64,000 bases of DNA. It comes from Jiella flava (GTDB lineage: Bacteria > Pseudomonadota > Alphaproteobacteria > Rhizobiales > Rhizobiaceae). The stretch spans positions 153,390 to 217,389 of the forward strand of contig NZ_JAFMPP010000007.1 in NCBI RefSeq assembly GCF_017349315.1, written 5' to 3'. The stretch's first letter is position 1. The number at the start of each line of letters is the position of its first letter. This document shows positions 1 through 9,574 of this stretch, piece by piece. The notes beneath the pieces are model-generated. The model worked only from the letters and a program-made list of their open reading frames with translations, was not told the origin of the DNA and did not search any database. The translations under genes were made by a program, and so were the position numbers.

Positions 1-421
1 GACGCGGCTCGGGCGCCGTCGGAGCGACGCGTCCGGTCTGAGACGCGGCGGGCTTTTCGCGCGGCGGCTCGGCCGGACTGCCGGCGGCGGGAGCTAAGGG
101 CTGAGCCTGCGGCTCGGCCGAAACGCGGCTCGGCGCGGGTTGTGGCGCCTGTGGAATCGGTGCGGCCGCCTCCGATTCTGAGCCGTCAGCCTCTGCCCCT
201 TCGGTCTCTTGGGCGACGTAGTGCTCCTCGGTGCGGGTAATGGCATCTTCGAGCGCGGCGAGGCGCGCCGAAACCACCGGTTCCGCAAGGGGCGGATTGG
301 CCGCGTTGATCTGCCGCTGAATGGCAGCCCGGGCTTTTTCGTAGACCTTTTCCCGCATTTGCGGCGTTGCACGCGGCAGGCCGTCGATGGTCTTGCGAAG
401 AACGCCGCTCAGATCCGCCAT
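1..421 (-). CDS. Unknown protein, N-terminal part only (runs off the left edge)
   Basis: An open reading frame starts with ATG at 421 on the minus strand and stays open to base 1, giving 140 residues without a stop. It begins MADLSGVLRKTIDGLP. The first 70 residues are helical and charged and fit a small soluble or cytoplasmic N-terminal domain; after that comes an Ala/Pro/Glu-rich low-complexity stretch, which often precedes a membrane segment or a C-terminal domain lying outside the window. It is just downstream of purA on the same strand, 53 bases from the purA stop, so it may be cotranscribed. I do not recognise the family and infer no function. GC-rich wobble positions throughout support coding. 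Confidence 0.7.
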   Translation of the reverse strand, partial: MADLSGVLRKTIDGLPRATPQMREKVYEKARAAIQRQINAANPPLAEPVVSARLAALEDAITRTEEHYVAQETEGAEADGSESEAAAPIPQAPQPAPSRVSAEPQAQPLAPAAGSPAEPPREKPAASQTGRVAPTAPEPR

Positions 422-474
422 GGATTGCAGTCACTCGTTTGTCTTTATGGATTGTCGTCCCGACGTCCGCGACT

Positions 475-1767
475 CTAGTCCTGAAACGGATCGCGAACAA
501 GTATTGTATCCTCGCGCTCCGGCGACGTCGAAAGCAGCGTCACCGGTGCCGACACAAGCTCCTCTATGTGTCTGACATATTTGACCGCTTGCGCCGGAAG
601 GTCGCTCCAGCTGCGCGCGCCGGCAGTCGTATCCTGCCAACCCTCAAAGGTTTCATAGATCGGCTCGACCCGGTTCTGATCGGCAAGACTTGCCGGCAGA
701 TAGTCGATCGTTTCTCCGTCAAGTTTATATCCGACGACGACTTTGATCTCTTCGAGACCATCAAGGACATCGAGTTTGGTCAACGCCAAGCCGTCGATGC
801 CGTTGACCGCGACGGCCTGCCGCACAAGCACGGCGTCGAACCAACCACAGCGGCGCTTGCGGCCGGTGACCGTGCCGAATTCGCGGCCCTTTTCGCCGAG
901 GAACTGGCCGACGTCGTTGTCCTGCTCGCTCGGGAACGGGCCCCCGCCGACGCGAGTCGTGTAGGCCTTGGTGATGCCGAGGACGAAGCCGACGCTGCTC
1001 GGGCCAAGACCCGATCCCGCCGCAGCCTGACCGGCCACGGTGTTCGAGGAGGTCACGAAGGGATAGGTGCCGTGATCGATGTCGAGCAGCGTGCCCTGCG
1101 CGCCTTCGAAGAGGATGCGCTGACCGGCCTTGCGCTTTTCGTCCAGCAGCCGCCAGACACGATCCATGAACGGCACGATCTCGTCGGCGACCGACGTCAG
1201 TTCATCGAGAATCGTCTGGGCGTCGACCTCCGGCTGGCCGAGGCCGCGCCGCAGCGGATTGTGATGGGCGAGCAACCGCTCGATTCGCTCCGGCAGCGCG
1301 TCCGGATTGGCAAGATCGATCACCCGGATCGCCCGGCGGCCAACCTTATCCTCATAGGCCGGCCCGATGCCCCGGCCGGTGGTGCCGATCTTGGTGCCGG
1401 CATTGGAGCTTTCGCGGGTGGCGTCGAGTTCGCGATGCAGCGAGAGAATCAGCGCGGCATTGTCGGCAATCTTCAGGCTCGACGGATTGATCGTGACGCC
1501 CTGTTCGGCGAGCCGCTTGCGCTCGGCGACGAAAGCATGCGGATCGAAAACCACCCCATTGCCGATCACCGACAGCTTGCCGCGGCGCACGACGCCCGAG
1601 GGCAGAAGCGAGAGCTTATAGGAGGTTCCGTCGACCACCAGCGTGTGGCCGGCATTGTGGCCGCCCTGGAAGCGCACAATAACGTCGGCCCGCTCGGACA
1701 GCCAGTCGACGATCTTACCCTTCCCTTCGTCACCCCATTGCGATCCGATGACGACGACGTTTCCCAT
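475..1767 (-). CDS. purA: Adenylosuccinate synthetase PurA
   Basis: This enzyme joins IMP and aspartate using GTP to form adenylosuccinate, the first committed step to AMP, in the cytoplasm. The start is placed at 1767, giving 430 residues, because GAGGA sits a normal distance upstream and the protein then begins [18 protein letters not shown]. An in-frame ATG four codons earlier (1779) is less likely. The phosphate loop GDEGKGK spans residues 12-18, with catalytic Asp13 and His41 (GGHNAGHT) at the same numbers as in Escherichia coli PurA. The family-typical [14 protein letters not shown] stretch and the RVGGGPFP motif are both present. The length is normal. It is divergent from the DMT exporter and upstream of the unknown partial gene on the same strand. 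Confidence 0.97.
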   Translation of the reverse strand: MGNVVVIGSQWGDEGKGKIVDWLSERADVIVRFQGGHNAGHTLVVDGTSYKLSLLPSGVVRRGKLSVIGNGVVFDPHAFVAERKRLAEQGVTINPSSLKIADNAALILSLHRELDATRESSNAGTKIGTTGRGIGPAYEDKVGRRAIRVIDLANPDALPERIERLLAHHNPLRRGLGQPEVDAQTILDELTSVADEIVPFMDRVWRLLDEKRKAGQRILFEGAQGTLLDIDHGTYPFVTSSNTVAGQAAAGSGLGPSSVGFVLGITKAYTTRVGGGPFPSEQDNDVGQFLGEKGREFGTVTGRKRRCGWFDAVLVRQAVAVNGIDGLALTKLDVLDGLEEIKVVVGYKLDGETIDYLPASLADQNRVEPIYETFEGWQDTTAGARSWSDLPAQAVKYVRHIEELVSAPVTLLSTSPEREDTILVRDPFQD

Positions 1768-2186
1768 GAACTTCCTCACGATAATTGGCCGGCATCATCG
1801 CTGACGTGCCGGGCGCCTCACGGCGGCCTTCGACCTTGGTCGGTTATCTGTCTTTGCGAGGCCGAAGCCGAGGATGAATTCGGCACGGTGCGCACGCCTG
1901 TACCAAGTCGAGACCCTGCCTGTCCACAAAACACGGCGCAAATATCGTGAGTCTCGTCCTCGCGTCACATCGCCCGGACTGATAGGCAGCACTGGCCAAA
2001 CCCGCCAATCCCACCTACAGCGGCGGCGCGACAGCCGGCGCCGACAACCCATAAGCTCCGGCTCGATACCGTGAAATCGCGGCCGTCAGTCTGCGCCGAA
2101 CCGAACCGTCGGTGCGTAAAGAGATGGCGGCGAGCGGCCCGAACGGCCGCCAAGAACAATGCCGAAAGCGGCGTACCGGGGGAAAC
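1768..2186. other. Intergenic region between divergent purA and DMT exporter genes
   Basis: These 419 bases lie between two divergently transcribed genes and must carry both promoters. Small open frames here have no recognisable product and no good ribosome binding sites. I see no riboswitch-like fold or clear operator that can be named from sequence alone. Confidence 0.6.
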
Positions 2187-3089
2187 ATGTCGCGCAGCAC
2201 CATCGTCCATCCGTATCTGGTCCTCGCCGCGGTCGCCTTGTTCTGGGCTGGCAACGCGGTGGCCGGCAAACTCGCCGCCGGACACATTTCGCCGATGCTG
2301 CTGACGCTGCTGCGCTGGTCTTTCGCGACGCTGTTCGTCGCCCCCTTCGCCCTGCCCCACCTGCGGCGGGAGTGGCCCGAGATTCGCCCGCGGCTCGCTT
2401 ATCTTGCGATCCTCGGCATCGTCGGCTTCGCCTCGTTTAATGCGATCTTCTATCTGGCGGTGACCTATACGACGGCGATCAACGTGGCGATCGAACAGTC
2501 GGCGATGCCGCTCGTCGTGTTCCTGGCCAATTTCATTCTGTTCCGCATGCGGGTGACGCGACTGCAGATCGTCGGCTTTTCGCTGACGCTCATCGGCGTC
2601 GCACTGACCACTTCGCACGGCGACCTCACGACTCTTTTCGCGCTCGATCTCAACCGCGGTGACGCGTTGATGGTGATCGCGGTCCTGCTTTATGGCGGCT
2701 ACACCGTCGCCCTGCGGTCCAAGCCGAAGATCCATTGGCTATCGACGATTTTCGTTCTGTCCTTTGCCTCGTTCCTCGCCTCAATCGTCTATGCCGGCAT
2801 CGAATTTGCCATGGGACAGACGCAGCTGCCGGATCTGCAAGGCGGCGTAGCGGCACTCTACACCGCGATCTTCCCGTCACTCTTTGCCCAGTCGCTCTAT
2901 ATCCGCGGCGTCGAGATGATCGGCCCGAACCGTGCCAATCTGTTCATCAATCTCGTACCGGTCTTCGGGGCGCTCCTCGCCGTCGCGATCATCGGCGAAA
3001 AGCTCCATCTTTACCACGTGGCGGCTCTCGTTTGCGTCCTCGGCGGCATCACGCTCGCCGAGCGCAGCGCCCGCAAGCGGCGCGCGTGA
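2187..3089 (+). CDS. DMT-superfamily (EamA) exporter
   Basis: This is a 300-residue inner-membrane protein of the drug/metabolite transporter superfamily, with about ten hydrophobic helices arranged as two EamA halves. The first helix starts near residue 8 (VHPYLVLAAVALFWAGN), and the family-typical end of the first half reads GVALTTSHGD. The start at 2187 is chosen because GGGGGA lies just upstream; the longer frame from 2112 would add a charged, non-membrane leader. Members of the family export amino acids, metabolites or drugs, and the substrate cannot be predicted here. It stands alone, divergent from purA, and ends at a strong bidirectional terminator shared with rpmE. Confidence 0.9.
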   Translation: MSRSTIVHPYLVLAAVALFWAGNAVAGKLAAGHISPMLLTLLRWSFATLFVAPFALPHLRREWPEIRPRLAYLAILGIVGFASFNAIFYLAVTYTTAINVAIEQSAMPLVVFLANFILFRMRVTRLQIVGFSLTLIGVALTTSHGDLTTLFALDLNRGDALMVIAVLLYGGYTVALRSKPKIHWLSTIFVLSFASFLASIVYAGIEFAMGQTQLPDLQGGVAALYTAIFPSLFAQSLYIRGVEMIGPNRANLFINLVPVFGALLAVAIIGEKLHLYHVAALVCVLGGITLAERSARKRRA

Positions 3090-3138
3090 ACGAACACCAA
3101 GCGTGACCGGGCAAGACAAGCAAGGAACGGCCGAATCA

Positions 3139-3175
3139 AAAAGGCCGGACACGGGAACCCCGCGTCCGGCCTTTT
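3139..3175. terminator. Bidirectional intrinsic terminator between DMT exporter and rpmE
   Basis: Twelve-base perfect arms AAAAGGCCGGAC (3139-3150) and GTCCGGCCTTTT (3164-3175) flank a loop that can pair further (CGGG with CCCG). A-tract and T-tract ends make it work on both strands, as expected between convergent genes. Confidence 0.85.
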
Positions 3176-3205
3176 GAAATTCTCGCGACCTTGTGACCAG
3201 TCTGC

Positions 3206-3427
3206 TTAGATGCCGAGGCCCTCGTAGCGCTTCTTGAAGCGCGAGACGCGGCCGCCGCGATCCATCAACTGCTGGTTGCCGCCGGTCCAGGCCGGATGGC
3301 TGGTCGGATCGATGTCGAGGTTCAGCTTGTCGCCCTCAGAGCCCCAGGTCGACCGGGTCTGGTACTCGGTACCGTTGGTCATCACCACGGTGATGGTGTG
3401 GTAGTCGGGATGGATGTTGGTCTTCAT
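3206..3427 (-). CDS. rpmE: 50S ribosomal protein L31, cysteine-free type
   Basis: This 73-residue protein of the large ribosomal subunit begins [10 protein letters not shown], with ATG at 3427. Upstream on the minus strand GAGGA is spaced about nine bases from the start, which rules out the much longer open frame that reads in from 3679. The sequence matches L31, including the SHPAWTGG and [11 protein letters not shown] stretches. It contains no cysteine, so it is the zinc-independent (C-minus) form of L31. In Rhizobiales rpmE is commonly next to a type-I ABC exporter in divergent orientation, and that arrangement is seen here. Confidence 0.96.
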   Translation of the reverse strand: MKTNIHPDYHTITVVMTNGTEYQTRSTWGSEGDKLNLDIDPTSHPAWTGGNQQLMDRGGRVSRFKKRYEGLGI

Positions 3428-3630
3428 CGCACGCGGTCCTCGAACGGTTTTCGCCAAAAAATCCCCGACGCACCGCAGAGCTCTGGAGCCGGGCCCCATA
3501 AGCTGTCGCGATGTCGCGGGGAACGCAAAGCTTTGATCGCTTCCAAAATCGTGTTGGAGCCTATACATCAGGCGCGGGGCGCACACAAGGTCCGGGCGCA
3601 CCTCCGGAACCAGCTCCCCGGAATCGATGC

Positions 3631-5448
3631 ATGGAGTATCTCTTGCGCGACGACAAGACGGCCAAGGCCGAGCCCACAAAGACGCGCCGGAACCTGAACC
3701 CGCTCCGACGACTCGTTCCCTATGTTCTGCGGTACAAAGGTATGGCGATCGGCGCTTGTAGCTTTCTGCTGCTGGCGGCGCTGACCACCCTGTCGCTGCC
3801 GCTCGCCGTGCGCCGGGTGATCGACCACGGCTTCATCGAATCGAATGCGGGTCTGATCAACAGCTATTTCGGCATGCTGATGGTCCTGGCCGGCGTTCTC
3901 GCCATTGCCAGCGCCGGGCGCTACTATTTCGTCATCACACTCGGCGAACGCGTCGTTGCGGATCTGCGCAAGGATGTCTTCACGCATCTGACGAAACTGT
4001 CGCCGACCTTCTACGATGCATCCGAGTCCGGCGAGATCATCTCGCGGCTGGTCGGCGACACGACGCAGGTGAAGTCCGCCGTCGGCCCAACCGCGTCGAT
4101 CTTCCTGCGCAACGCCATCCTGTTCCTCGGGGCGCTGACGATGATGGTCGCCACCAGCCCCGGCCTGTCACTCATCGTCGTCGGCGCGATCCCGCTGATC
4201 GTCCTGCCGCTGGTCGCTTTCGGGCGCGGCGTGCGGCGGCGCTCGCGCAGCGCGCAGGACACGCTGGCCACGGCGACGGCCTTTGCCTCAGAAGCGATCG
4301 GCGCGATGCGCACGGTGCAGGCGTTCACCAGCGAGACGATGGTCGCCAGCCGCTTCGGCGACGCCGTTGACGACGCCTTCGGCGCCGCCCGCGCCTCGAT
4401 CAAGGCGCGCTCGCTTCTGACCATGATCGCGATTTTCCTGATCTTTTCCTCGGTGATCGCGGTGCTATGGATCGGCGCGAGCCGGGTGACCGCCGGCACG
4501 CTGTCGCCAGGCACGCTCAGCCAGTTTCTGCTCTACGCGGTGTTCGCCGCCGGCGCGCTCGGGCAGCTCTCGGAAGTCTGGGGCGAGCTGTCGCTGGCCG
4601 CCGGCGCCGCGGAGCGCCTGTCGGAGCTTCTCGCCGAAACACCAGCGATCGCGGCCCCCGTCAGCCCGGTGTCGATGCCGGCGCCGGCGAGCGGACGAAT
4701 CCGCTTCGACAACGTCTCCTTCGCCTATCCGAGCCGACCTGATCTGCCGACCCTCAATGGCCTCAGCTTCACCATCGACCCCGGCGAGACCGTCGCAATC
4801 GTCGGTCCGTCCGGGGCCGGCAAATCGACGATCTTCGCCCTTCTGGAGCGCTTCTACGATCCGCTCGATGGCGAGATCCGCGTTGACGGCGTCGATCTGA
4901 AGATGACCGATCCGGAAACGCTGCGCGCCCGTATCGCACTGGTTCCTCAGGACACCACGATCTTCGCCGCCTCGGCGCGTGACAACATCGCCTTCGGCGC
5001 CCCCGGCGCGCCGAAGGGAGCGATTGCCGCAGCGGCACGCCAAGCGCTGGCCGACGGCTTCATCGCGGCGCTACCGGAAGGCTACGAGACGCTGCTCGGC
5101 GAGCGCGGCGTGACGCTGTCGGGCGGTCAGCGCCAACGGATCGCCATTGCCCGGGCGCTTCTGCGCGACGCGCCCGTCTTGCTCCTCGACGAGGCGACCT
5201 CGGCCCTCGACGCCGAAAGCGAGGTGCTGGTGCAAAAAGCGCTGGACGATCTCATGGTCGGGCGCACCACCCTGGTCATTGCCCACCGCCTCGCGACGGT
5301 ACTGAAGGCCGACCGCATTCTCGTCGTCGACGACGGCCGGCTGGTGGAGGAAGGCGACCACCGTAGCCTCATCGCCAGGGACGGGATCTATGCCCGCCTC
5401 GCTCGCCTGCAATTCGAGGCGGGTCGCATCGACGCTGCAGCGGAGTAG
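3631..5448 (+). CDS. ABC exporter, fused permease and ATPase (MsbA/ABCB type)
   Basis: A 605-residue half-transporter expected to work as a homodimer in the inner membrane. The N-terminal half (roughly residues 25-310) carries six membrane helices of the type-1 exporter fold. The C-terminal half is an ATPase with Walker A GPSGAGKS near residue 392, ABC signature LSGGQRQR near 496, Walker [13 protein letters not shown] near 516, and the switch histidine in IAHRL. Family members move lipids, peptides or drugs; the substrate is not evident. The start is uncertain: ATG at 3631 is used because the residues upstream in the longer frame do not look like protein, but its ribosome binding site is weak. 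It is divergent from rpmE. Confidence 0.92.
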   Translation: MEYLLRDDKTAKAEPTKTRRNLNPLRRLVPYVLRYKGMAIGACSFLLLAALTTLSLPLAVRRVIDHGFIESNAGLINSYFGMLMVLAGVLAIASAGRYYFVITLGERVVADLRKDVFTHLTKLSPTFYDASESGEIISRLVGDTTQVKSAVGPTASIFLRNAILFLGALTMMVATSPGLSLIVVGAIPLIVLPLVAFGRGVRRRSRSAQDTLATATAFASEAIGAMRTVQAFTSETMVASRFGDAVDDAFGAARASIKARSLLTMIAIFLIFSSVIAVLWIGASRVTAGTLSPGTLSQFLLYAVFAAGALGQLSEVWGELSLAAGAAERLSELLAETPAIAAPVSPVSMPAPASGRIRFDNVSFAYPSRPDLPTLNGLSFTIDPGETVAIVGPSGAGKSTIFALLERFYDPLDGEIRVDGVDLKMTDPETLRARIALVPQDTTIFAASARDNIAFGAPGAPKGAIAAAARQALADGFIAALPEGYETLLGERGVTLSGGQRQRIAIARALLRDAPVLLLDEATSALDAESEVLVQKALDDLMVGRTTLVIAHRLATVLKADRILVVDDGRLVEEGDHRSLIARDGIYARLARLQFEAGRIDAAAE

Positions 5449-5700
5449 ACGCGTCTCGCCCGGCCTTGCCGACAGCGCCATCGCAACAGACCTGATGGAA
5501 AGGCACGCTGGTCATTCGCCACGCGGATGCACGCACCCGATGGTTTCGTCAACGGATGATTGTCGCTTTTCGTGCAACCTGACAGAAACGTCAGAGCGAC
5601 CAGCACCATTCTGACAGTCTCGCGAAGCGGCGAACCGATCGCCTTGCAAGACGTATCTTTCGTGGAACGCTCATGTTCGCACCCTCAAAAGGACAGTCGC

Positions 5701-6114
5701 ATGAAACGCACGATGATTGCCTTGGCCACGACGGCCGCTCTCACGACGGCCGCTTTCGCCGCATCGGATATGACCCCGGGCGTCACCGCCGCCGACCAGG
5801 ATGTCTCGGGCGGCCAGGTGATGGCCGAATCCGTCACCGCCCCCGAAGACGGATGGCTGGTGATCCACCGCACCGACTCCGAGATGAAGCCCGGGCCGGT
5901 CGTCGGGCATGTGGCGCTGAAGCAGGGCGTCAACGAGAACGTCACGGCGCAGCTCGATGAGGACGTCGCCAGCGGCGACATGCTGATGCTGATGGTCCAT
6001 TCCGAGGCCGGCGGTCAGGAAGCCGGCACCTTCGAATACACCCTCGGCTCGAAGGAAGACGGGCCCATCCGCGTCGACGACAAGCTCGTCAGCACGACGA
6101 TCACCGCCCAGTAA
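5701..6114 (+). CDS. Small exported protein, DUF7282-like
   Basis: A 137-residue protein with a clear Sec signal peptide (MKRTMIALATTAALTTAAFA, probable cleavage after residue 20) and AAGGA a normal distance before the ATG. The mature part is acidic and beta-rich. It contains the pattern of a GWLVIH strand, a VVGHVALKQG turn and a VHSEAGGQEAGTFEYT stretch, which resembles the DUF7282 family of exported or archaeal surface proteins. The molecular function of that family is not established. It is probably periplasmic. It is a single-gene unit, followed by a hairpin terminator at 6147. Confidence 0.75.
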   Translation: MKRTMIALATTAALTTAAFAASDMTPGVTAADQDVSGGQVMAESVTAPEDGWLVIHRTDSEMKPGPVVGHVALKQGVNENVTAQLDEDVASGDMLMLMVHSEAGGQEAGTFEYTLGSKEDGPIRVDDKLVSTTITAQ

Positions 6115-6146
6115 GCGGCTCTCGGCCGCAAATGGCATGACGCGCG

Positions 6147-6175
6147 AGGGCCGCTCCGTTTCCGGGGCGGCCCTT
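6147..6175 (+). terminator. Intrinsic terminator-like hairpin
   Basis: AGGGCCGC and GCGGCCCT form a strong eight-base stem, extended by CC/GG, just after the DUF7282-like gene. The T-run is short, so termination may rely on the very stable stem. Confidence 0.55.
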
Positions 6176-6238
6176 GTGGCTTGGCAAAGCGGCGCCGGAT
6201 CTGGCACCGCGTCGACGCTGAGAAGACAGGCGATCCCG

Positions 6239-6631
6239 TCAGGCTTCTGCCGGCACGAAGATGCGAATGCGATTGCCGTCCGACAGCGCCGCGGTGAATG
6301 TGTAGCCGAAGTCCATTGCCGTTGGGTCCTGCAGAATCGTCAGCCCGACGCTCGCCGCACGCTCGTGAGCCGCATCGACGCCGGCGCGGCCCGCGGCGAT
6401 CGCGAGAGCGAATTCCGAAGCACCCGGCCGTTCGCTCACATGCGGTTCCACCGCGTCGATCCGCCAAAGGCCAAGCCTGCCACCGCCAAAGACGAACAGC
6501 GCGAAGGTCGTCGACCGCTCGACCGGCGCGCAGCCGAAGAAGCGTTCGAGGCATGCCGCATTGGCGGTGACATCGTCGGTGTAGAGCAGCGTGTAGGGCG
6601 CGCCGTTCATTGCCGTTTCCAGGGTCGTCAT
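6239..6631 (-). CDS. VOC-family (glyoxalase/bleomycin resistance) protein
   Basis: A 130-residue protein of the vicinal oxygen chelate fold, probably a single-domain cytoplasmic metalloprotein or binding protein. The start at 6631 is chosen because GGAG precedes it by seven bases; the protein then starts MTTLETAMNGAPYTLLY. The beta-alpha-beta-beta-beta pattern is visible: LLYTDDV, then FALFVFGGGRLGLW, then GASEFALAIAAG and GYTFTAALSDGNRIRIF. Substrate and metal ligands cannot be fixed from sequence. It is immediately downstream of a WYL-domain regulator on the same strand, a pairing in which the regulator often controls the VOC gene. Here the order suggests one operon. Confidence 0.83.
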   Translation of the reverse strand: MTTLETAMNGAPYTLLYTDDVTANAACLERFFGCAPVERSTTFALFVFGGGRLGLWRIDAVEPHVSERPGASEFALAIAAGRAGVDAAHERAASVGLTILQDPTAMDFGYTFTAALSDGNRIRIFVPAEA

Positions 6632-6729
6632 GGCGGTCTCCGTCAGGGGATTTCGATACTGACGAGCCCTATCCAAAGCCACTGTCAGATTCCGTCAGCA
6701 GCGTTTTCCACCCCCGGCTCCGGCGATCA

Positions 6730-7410
6730 TCAGCAATCCTCGTCCATCTCGAAGGTCAGCCGCCAATCGGCGAGAAGCAACCGGTGCCGCCGCTCCATTG
6801 CACGACCGGCAAGGTCGAGCCGGACGATACGATCGAGCCGGAAATTGCGAAAATCCTGACGCAACTCGCACCAAGCCGCCAGCACCTCGGCCGCACCGAA
6901 AAAGCCGACGACGACCGGCCAGACCGTCCGCTCGGTGGCCTCGCCCTTGGCGTCGCGATAGCCGATCGTCACCGCATCCTCGGTACGGATCGCCGCGCGG
7001 ATCACATCGAGGGTTTTCGCCGCGCCGGTCTCCGGCATGCCGACGAGAAGCTGCACGTCCTCGACGGAGCGGCCCTTCGGCAAAATCGTGGCGATCTTGG
7101 CCAAGGCGCGCGAGGCGTCATCGCCGAGACCATCCGGGAGACGCCGTTCGACGAAGCGCAGGCCGAGCACCACAGCGTCGAGTTCGTCGACGTCGAAATT
7201 CAACGGCGGCAGGGTCAGACCCGGCCGCATCACATAGCCGACCCCGGCCTCGCCTTCGATCGGCACGCCCTCGCCCTGCAGCGTGCGGATGTCGCGGTAA
7301 AGGCTGCGCAGGCTGACGCCGAGTTCATCCGCCAGCGCTTGACCGGAGATCGGCCGCCGGCGCGCCCTCAGGATTTCGATCAGCTGCAGCAATCGCGGTG
7401 CACGGGACAT
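6730..7410 (-). CDS. DeoR-like HTH plus WYL-domain transcription regulator (YafY type)
   Basis: A 226-residue regulator. Residues 1-60 form a winged helix-turn-helix (RLLQLIEILRARRRPISG, then LGVSLRSLYRDIRTL), and the C-terminal two thirds is a WYL ligand- or nucleic-acid-sensing domain, with the typical AIRTEDAVTIGYRDAKG and VWPVVVGFF strands and a FRLDRI motif. The start is taken as the second in-frame ATG, at 7410, because the family normally begins MSRAxRLLxLI; the first is at 7422. It is followed by the VOC gene on the same strand, separated by about 100 bases. Probably an autoregulated local regulator; the ligand is unknown. Confidence 0.88.
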   Translation of the reverse strand: MSRAPRLLQLIEILRARRRPISGQALADELGVSLRSLYRDIRTLQGEGVPIEGEAGVGYVMRPGLTLPPLNFDVDELDAVVLGLRFVERRLPDGLGDDASRALAKIATILPKGRSVEDVQLLVGMPETGAAKTLDVIRAAIRTEDAVTIGYRDAKGEATERTVWPVVVGFFGAAEVLAAWCELRQDFRNFRLDRIVRLDLAGRAMERRHRLLLADWRLTFEMDEDC

Positions 7411-7456
7411 CGCCAGCCTCAAACCAAAGCCCGCGCGCAGGCGGGCGCTGTTGGCC

Positions 7457-8485
7457 TCACCGCTCGGTGAGCTTGAACTCGATCCGGCGGTTGCGGGCGC
7501 GCGCGTCCGCCGTGTCGGCGTCGTCGAGCGGCTGATATTCGCCGAAACCCGTCGCGGCGAGGCGGTTCGGCGGAACTCCGCGCGAGATCAGGAAGCGGAC
7601 GACGGCGTCGGCGCGGGCCGTGGACAGCGCCCAGTTGTCCGCAAAACGGCCGCCGGTGATCGGGATGTTGTCGGTGTGACCATCGACGCGGATGATCCAG
7701 GGGATGTCTGACGGGATCTCCTTGACCAACTCGTTGATCGCATCGGCGAGCTTGGCCATCTCGTCCTTGCCGGCGGGTTGCAGCACGTCCGAGCCGGAGG
7801 GAAACAGCACTTCGGACTGAAACACGAAGCGATCGCCGACGATGCGGATGTTCTTGCGGTCCGAAAGGATCTCGCGCAGCCGTCCGAAAAAGTCCGAGCG
7901 ATAGCGCGACAGCTCTTGCACCCGCTGGGCGAGCGCGACATTCAGGCGGCGGCCGAGATCAGAAATCTTGGTCTGGCTCTCCTTGTCGCGCTTTTCGGAT
8001 GCATTGAGGGCGTCCTCCAGCGCGGCGATCTGTTGGCGCAGCGCCGACAGCTGCTGATTCAGCAATTCGATCTGCGAGCGGGCGCGCTGGGAAATCGTCT
8101 TCTCATCGTTCAGCGCGCTCTTCAGCTCGCCCATTTGGGCATTGGCGGAGGCCGCCGAACCGCTGCCCGACTCAAGCGCCTTCTGCAGTCGCGAGCGCTC
8201 GTCCTCGGCGCTGGCGAGGGAGGCGCGCAGCGTGGCGATTTGATCCTGATAGTCCTGACCGTTGGAGCGCTCCAGCGCCAAAAGCTGAGTCAGCTCGTTG
8301 ATCTGGCTGTTCAAACGGTCGAGCACCGCATCCTTGCCGGAAATCTCCCGGCTGAGCAGAAACTGCGCGAGCACGAAGACCGACAAGAGGAACATGATCG
8401 CCAGCAGCAGCGTCGATAAGGCGTCAACGAAACCCGGCCAGTAGTCGATGGTGCGTTCGCTGCGACGGTTCCGGGACAAGGCCAT
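7457..8485 (-). CDS. OmpA/MotB-like cell-wall-binding membrane protein
   Basis: A 342-residue protein with one N-terminal membrane helix (about residues 17-45, FVDALSTLLLAIMFLLSV), a long coiled coil (about 48-180) and a C-terminal OmpA peptidoglycan-binding domain. The last domain shows the VDGHTDNIPI, NWALSTARADAVVRFL and ARNRRIEFKL motifs. The start has GGAGGG upstream, inside the 3' end of the preceding gene. It is encoded six bases after a MotA/TolQ-like channel gene, so the two form one operon. By analogy with MotAB and TolQR they should form a proton-driven stator that reaches the cell wall. No flagellar or tol genes are nearby, and the true process is unknown. It acts from inner membrane to periplasm. 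Confidence 0.88.
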   Translation of the reverse strand: MALSRNRRSERTIDYWPGFVDALSTLLLAIMFLLSVFVLAQFLLSREISGKDAVLDRLNSQINELTQLLALERSNGQDYQDQIATLRASLASAEDERSRLQKALESGSGSAASANAQMGELKSALNDEKTISQRARSQIELLNQQLSALRQQIAALEDALNASEKRDKESQTKISDLGRRLNVALAQRVQELSRYRSDFFGRLREILSDRKNIRIVGDRFVFQSEVLFPSGSDVLQPAGKDEMAKLADAINELVKEIPSDIPWIIRVDGHTDNIPITGGRFADNWALSTARADAVVRFLISRGVPPNRLAATGFGEYQPLDDADTADARARNRRIEFKLTER

Positions 8486-8491
8486 GCGCGA

Positions 8492-9574
8492 TCAGCCCTC
8501 CTGGTCGTCCGGGCCGCCGCGGCGGCCTTGCCCAAGCTGCGGCGCGCCGATCTGCCCGGCGAGCTTATCGAGGACGCGGCGCATCTCTTGCTGCTCGCCC
8601 GCCTGGTTCTCGACGAAATCGCGCAGCAACTGCTGCTCGCTGCGCATGTGCTGAACGAGCCCCTGAATGCTCTCGGCGAGATTGGCCATCGCCGCGCTGG
8701 TGCGCGGGCTGGTGCTCTGGTCGGAGATCATCTTGTTCAAGCGGTCGGACAGCAGCCGCAGTTCGTCCGCCCCCTCGCCTGCCCCGTTCGAGGCCGGCAG
8801 GACCATGTCCGACCCGACGTCGGTGACCGACGAGAGCCAGTTTTCGAGCTCGGTGTAGAAGCGGTTCTGCGCGCGGCCGATCTGCAGGTCGAGAAAGCCG
8901 AGAATCAACGATCCCGACAGGCCGAAGAGCGAGGATGAGAACGCCGTGCCCATGCCCGCCAGCGGCGCGGAAAGGCCAGCTTTCAACGCTTCGAGGATAG
9001 AGTTGGTGTCGCCGCCCGCAGGATCGAGCCCCTGAATCGTCGCGCCGATCGAGCCGATCGTCCGCAACAGGCCCCAGAAGGTGCCGAGCAAGCCGAGAAA
9101 GACCAGAAGGCCGATCAGATAGCGCGCGATGTCGCGGGTCTCGTCGAGCCGGGTCGCGATCGAATCGAGGATCGAGCGCATCGAGGTTGTCGACAGTGAG
9201 ATCGCCCGGCGGCGGCCGATTAACGCCCGCATCGGCGCAAGCAGCACCGGATCGCGAAGCTTGTCGAAGTCCGCCGAGCCATCGCGATAGGCGTTGACCC
9301 AGCGCACCTCGCGCGACAGGCGCAGAACCTGGAGCAGCGCCAGGAAGATGCCGACCGCGAGAACGCCGACGATCAGGCCGTTGAGGCCGGGATTGGTGGT
9401 GAAGGCCGCCTTCACCTGGCGGCCGAGGATCGCCGCGACGAACCCGGCGAGCGCCAGAAACACCAGCATCGACCAGAGGAAAACGAGCGGACTCGATAAG
9501 CGATTCGGATCGAAATCGTCCGGTCTTCGCGGCTTGTCAGTCGGCGCGTCGACGACCTGCATATGGTTTTTCAC
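8492..9574 (-). CDS. MotA/TolQ/ExbB-family proton channel protein
   Basis: A 360-residue inner-membrane protein with two N-terminal helices (LVFLWSMLVFLALAGFVAAI and LNGLIVGVLAVGIFLALLQV) and two more near residues 153-175 and 205-235 that contain the MotA/ExbB core (FLGLLGTFWGLL, then LAGMGTAFSSSLFGLSGSLIL). The C-terminus is a cytoplasmic helical tail. The start is GTG at 9574; an ATG four codons later is a possible alternative. It is the first gene of a two-gene unit with the OmpA/MotB-like protein. It lacks the long cytoplasmic loop signature of flagellar MotA, so it probably powers a non-flagellar envelope process. Confidence 0.86.
   Translation of the reverse strand: MKNHMQVVDAPTDKPRRPDDFDPNRLSSPLVFLWSMLVFLALAGFVAAILGRQVKAAFTTNPGLNGLIVGVLAVGIFLALLQVLRLSREVRWVNAYRDGSADFDKLRDPVLLAPMRALIGRRRAISLSTTSMRSILDSIATRLDETRDIARYLIGLLVFLGLLGTFWGLLRTIGSIGATIQGLDPAGGDTNSILEALKAGLSAPLAGMGTAFSSSLFGLSGSLILGFLDLQIGRAQNRFYTELENWLSSVTDVGSDMVLPASNGAGEGADELRLLSDRLNKMISDQSTSPRTSAAMANLAESIQGLVQHMRSEQQLLRDFVENQAGEQQEMRRVLDKLAGQIGAPQLGQGRRGGPDDQEG

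Noticed and set aside
367..1950. A 527-codon plus-strand frame
   Set aside because: It lies opposite purA, which has full-length catalytic motifs; the product has no family pattern.
6239..7410. A stand-alone antibiotic-resistance (bleomycin) gene with its regulator
   Set aside because: VOC proteins of this size have many roles; nothing in the sequence points to drug binding.
7457..9574. A Zorya-type phage defence system (ZorA-ZorB)
   Set aside because: The channel and OmpA proteins resemble ZorA and ZorB in broad fold only. No ZorC, ZorD or ZorE gene is adjacent, and the neighbours are a WYL regulator and suhB.
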